NCBI GenBank assembly: GCA_900544105.1 | Contig: UQUC01000048.1 | Span: 1 to 18,731, forward strand | Length of the DNA stretch: 18,731 nt | Source: an uncultured Oscillibacter sp. | GTDB lineage: Bacteria; Bacillota; Clostridia; Oscillospirales; Oscillospiraceae | Direction: 5' to 3' | In this document: one piece after another, positions 15,418 to 18,731 of the stretch | Layout: every line of letters begins with the position of its first letter | How positions within the stretch are numbered: position 1 is the first letter of the stretch | Position numbers and translations under genes: made by a program | Notes under the pieces: generated by a model | Seen by the model: the letters and a program-made list of their open reading frames with translations, nothing else | The model's database searches: none | What the model was told of the DNA's origin: nothing

Positions 15418-15509
15418 GGGGGAATCGCATCCCCCCTCTCCCTCACACGGTGAGGGAGCCGTGCCCCGGCACGGGCAGGCATGTTTCAAGCAAGTAAAAC
15501 TCGCTTGAA
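15418..15509 (+). other. Cluster of four hairpins between abfD and bcd
   Basis: Four inverted repeats follow each other: GGGGGA/TCCCCC (15418-15423, 15430-15435); CTCCCTCAC/GTGAGGGAG with loop ACG (15438-15446, 15450-15458); CCGTGC/GCACGG (15459-15464, 15469-15474); TTCAAGC/GCTTGAA (15485-15491, 15503-15509). No T-run follows any of them. The 176-base gap is far longer than the other gaps in the operon. The block might be a dispersed intergenic repeat or an RNA processing/attenuation region. Its first stem resembles the hairpin at 13876-13901 in the same kind of position. Confidence 0.7.
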
Positions 15510-15520
15510 GCGCATTTCAA

Positions 15521-15549
15521 TTGTGATATTTGTCCCTGCGACATATCAA
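15521..15549 (+). promoter_or_regulatory. Possible internal promoter before bcd
   Basis: TTGTGA (15521-15526), 17 bases, then TATCAA (15544-15549): four of six matches in each box, correct spacing, 37 bases before bcd. It would allow bcd-etfBA to be made without the sigma-54 promoter, which would make sense if they also serve an acetyl-CoA butyrate route. Tentative. Confidence 0.4.
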
Positions 15550-15586
15550 TATAGCCTTTCCAAAACTGATATAAGGAGAAAGCATT

Positions 15587-16726
<1,140 letters not shown>

Positions 16727-16741
16727 GGAGGAGAAGTCGAA

Positions 16742-17542
16742 ATGAAGATTTATGTTTGTGTCAAGCAGGTACCCGATACCTCCGGCAAGGTGGCTGTCAA
16801 TCCCGACGGTACTCTGAACCGTGCATCCATGCAGACCATCACCAACCCCGATGATATGAACGCTGTTGAGGCCGCCCTGAAGCTGAAGGACGCCACCGGC
16901 TGCAAGGTCACCGTTGTCACCATGGGTCCCCCTCCCGCTGCCGGTATGCTGCGTGAGCTGATGGCCATGGGCGCTGACGAGGGCGTGCTGGTTTCTGCCC
17001 GTGAGTTCGGCGGTTCCGATACCTACGCCACCTCCCAGATCCTGGCTGCCGCTCTGAGCACCCTGGGTGTCGAGAAGGACGATATCGTGATGTGCGGCCG
17101 CCAGGCTATCGACGGCGATACCGCTCAGGTCGGTCCCCAGATCGCTGAGAAGCTGCACCTGCCCCAGATCACTTACGCTGCCGAGATCACCAAGAATGGT
17201 GACGAGGTCACCGTCAAGCGTATGCTGGAGGACGGCTACATGACCATCAAGGTCCAGACTCCCTGCCTGCTGACCTGCATCAAGGAGCTGAACAACCCCC
17301 GCTATATGTCCATTGGCGGCATCCTGTCCACTTACAGCAAGCCCCTGACCACTCTGGGGTATGAGGACCTGAAGGATCATCCCCTGATCGACGCTACTAC
17401 CATCGGCCTGAAGGGCTCTCCCACCAACATCTTCAAGAGCTTCACGCCTCCTCAGAAGGGCGTCGGCATGATGCTGGAGGGCGACGGTAAGGAAACCTGC
17501 GAGAAGCTGGCCGGTATTCTGGCCGCTAAGCACATCATCTAA
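16742..17542 (+). CDS. etfB: Electron transfer flavoprotein, beta subunit
   Basis: Forms the EtfAB heterodimer that passes electrons from NADH to Bcd and, in butyrate-producing anaerobes, also to ferredoxin (flavin-based bifurcation). The 266-residue sequence starts MKIYVCVKQVPDT and carries the flavin-binding segment CGRQAIDGDTAQVGPQIAE (118-136), in the form typical of clostridial bifurcating Etfs. The C-terminus (FTPPQKGVGMMLEGDGKETCEKLAGIL) is the arm that contacts EtfA. GGAGGAG immediately after the bcd stop serves as ribosome binding site. Bifurcation itself is inferred from family resemblance and the bcd neighbour, not proven by sequence. Confidence 0.95.
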   Translation: MKIYVCVKQVPDTSGKVAVNPDGTLNRASMQTITNPDDMNAVEAALKLKDATGCKVTVVTMGPPPAAGMLRELMAMGADEGVLVSAREFGGSDTYATSQILAAALSTLGVEKDDIVMCGRQAIDGDTAQVGPQIAEKLHLPQITYAAEITKNGDEVTVKRMLEDGYMTIKVQTPCLLTCIKELNNPRYMSIGGILSTYSKPLTTLGYEDLKDHPLIDATTIGLKGSPTNIFKSFTPPQKGVGMMLEGDGKETCEKLAGILAAKHII

Positions 17543-17560
17543 GAAAGGGGATAGAAAATC

Positions 17561-18670
17561 ATGTCTAATTTCAATAGTGCTGATATCGCTGCTTTCAAGG
17601 ATGTATGGGTGTTCTGCGAGCAGCGCGAGGGCAAGCTGATGCCCACCGATTTCGAGCTGATCTCCAAGGGCCGCGACCTGGCCAACGAGCTGGGCGTGAA
17701 CCTGTGCGGTCTGCTGCTGGGCGGCGAGGGTATTGAGTCCGCCGCTAAGGAGCTGGGCGGCTACGGTGCCGACAAAGTCATTGTCTGCGAGAGCCCCCTG
17801 CTGGCTACCTACACCACCGACGGCTACGCCAAGGTCATCTGCGACGTGATCGAGGACCTGAAGCCCGAGGCTTTCCTGATCGGCGCCACCAACATTGGCC
17901 GTGACCTGGGCCCCCGCTGCGCGGCTCGTCTGCACACCGGCCTGTGCGCTGACTGCACCCACCTGGACGTGGATGTGCCCAACTACATCCAGTTCCTGCG
18001 TGAGTCCTCCACTCTGGACGTTGACTCCATGAAGTGGGATATGGAGGACCGTAACCTGAAGATGACCCGTCCTGCTTTCGGCGGTCACCTGATGGCTACC
18101 ATCATCTGCCCCCGTTTCCGTCCCTGCATGGCTACCGTCCGTCCCGGCGTTATGAAGAAGAACGCCTTCGACGAGGCCAAGGCCAACGCTGTTGAGATCG
18201 TGAAGCCCAACTTCACTCTGACTGCTGCCGACATCCACACCGACGTTACCGAGGTGGTGAAGGCCGCTAAGAAGCTGGTGGACCTGATCGGCGCCGACTT
18301 CATCGTGTCTGTGGGCCGCGGTATCAGCAAGGATGTCGAGGGCGGCATCAAGCTGGCTGAGGAGCTGGCTGAGGTCCTGGGCGGCGTTGTTGGCGGCTCC
18401 CGTGCCACCATCGACTCCGGCTGGCTGTCTGCCGACCATCAGGTTGGTCAGACCGGCAAGACCGTCCATCCCAAGGTGTATGTCGCTCTGGGTATCTCCG
18501 GTGCTATCCAGCACAAGGCTGGTATGCAGGATTCCGAGTGCATCATCGCCGTCAACAAGAACGACACCGCTCCCATCTTCGAGATCGCTGACTACGGCAT
18601 CTGCGGCGACCTGTTCAAGGTCACTCCCATGCTGATCGAGGCTATCAAGGCTGCCAAGGCCGCGAAGTAA
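17561..18670 (+). CDS. etfA: Electron transfer flavoprotein, alpha subunit
   Basis: Partner of EtfB; carries the second FAD in its C-terminal domain. The 369-residue protein has the expected FAD motif: GGVVGGSRATIDSGW with R281, QVGQTGKTV (294-302), and GISGAIQHKAGM (311-322), ending in VNKNDTAPIFEIADYGICGDL. It is about 30 residues longer than the roughly 338-residue Acidaminococcus enzyme. The extra length is partly an N-terminal extension (1-12) and partly a charged insertion at about 139-165 (NYIQFLRESSTLDVDSMKWDMEDRN) before TRPAFGGH. No ferredoxin domain is fused. GAAAGGGG lies 10 bases before ATG. It is the last gene of the operon; hairpins follow its stop. Confidence 0.95.
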   Translation: MSNFNSADIAAFKDVWVFCEQREGKLMPTDFELISKGRDLANELGVNLCGLLLGGEGIESAAKELGGYGADKVIVCESPLLATYTTDGYAKVICDVIEDLKPEAFLIGATNIGRDLGPRCAARLHTGLCADCTHLDVDVPNYIQFLRESSTLDVDSMKWDMEDRNLKMTRPAFGGHLMATIICPRFRPCMATVRPGVMKKNAFDEAKANAVEIVKPNFTLTAADIHTDVTEVVKAAKKLVDLIGADFIVSVGRGISKDVEGGIKLAEELAEVLGGVVGGSRATIDSGWLSADHQVGQTGKTVHPKVYVALGISGAIQHKAGMQDSECIIAVNKNDTAPIFEIADYGICGDLFKVTPMLIEAIKAAKAAK

Positions 18671-18686
18671 GCGCAATAAGTCAAAA

Positions 18687-18731
18687 CCTCCGGCTAAGCC
18701 GGAGGCTTGAGTAAGCCCTATAAGGGCTTTA
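18687..18731 (+). terminator. Tandem hairpins ending the operon
   Basis: CCTCCGGC/GCCGGAGG (18687-18694, 18698-18705, loop TAA) is followed by AAGCCCT/AGGGCTT (18713-18719, 18723-18729, loop ATA) that runs into T at the window edge. The first stem has no T-run. The second is a plausible Rho-independent terminator, but its tail is cut off by the end of the window. Confidence 0.7.

Overview
The window looks like chromosomal DNA of a GC-rich anaerobic Clostridia (Bacillota), most likely an Oscillospirales butyrate producer of the Intestinimonas / Lawsonibacter / Flavonifractor kind. This is an inference from gene content (T-box leader, oxygen-sensitive 4-hydroxybutyryl-CoA dehydratase, Bcd-EtfAB, BusR-like regulator), strong AGGAGG ribosome binding sites and protein style. 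No rRNA, tRNA, CRISPR array or insertion sequence was seen.

Left part (1-8240), a set of small unrelated units. A truncated YheO/DauR-type regulator gene (+) ends at a strong terminator. Facing it is asnB (-), preceded by a complete asparagine T-box leader with a consensus promoter, AAC specifier and UGGC bulge. A beta-hydroxyacid dehydrogenase gene runs the other way. Then come, all on the minus strand, an ECF sigma factor gene overlapping the gene of a membrane-anchored putative anti-sigma protein, and a two-gene operon of a GntR-RCK_C (BusR-like) regulator and a sodium:solute symporter.

Centre (8241-11454), the control module. rpoN (sigma-54) and a PAS/AAA+ sigma-54 activator form a minus-strand operon. 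The 420-base region divergent from it holds a near-consensus -24/-12 promoter (11335-11352) pointing rightwards, plus three copies of an 18-bp imperfect palindrome. One copy is placed like an enhancer for that promoter. The other two cover the activator's own putative sigma-A promoter.

Right part (11455-18670), a six-gene plus-strand operon: crotonase (crt), propionate-type CoA-transferase (pct-like), 4-hydroxybutyryl-CoA dehydratase (abfD), butyryl-CoA dehydrogenase (bcd), etfB and etfA. All these activities meet at crotonyl-CoA. The transferase would activate 4-hydroxybutyrate, AbfD would make crotonyl-CoA, Bcd-EtfAB would reduce part of it to butyryl-CoA with likely electron bifurcation, and Crt would hydrate the rest towards 3-hydroxybutyryl-CoA and acetyl-CoA, as in Clostridium aminobutyricum fermentation of 4-aminobutyrate. 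Codon use is much more biased than in the left part (Leu nearly always CTG, Arg mostly CGC/CGT), suggesting very high expression. Strong hairpins without T-runs sit between pct and abfD and between abfD and bcd.

The most interesting point is the apparent self-contained circuit: sigma-54, its activator, its operators, a -24/-12 promoter and a complete crotonyl-CoA/butyrate module in about 10.5 kb.
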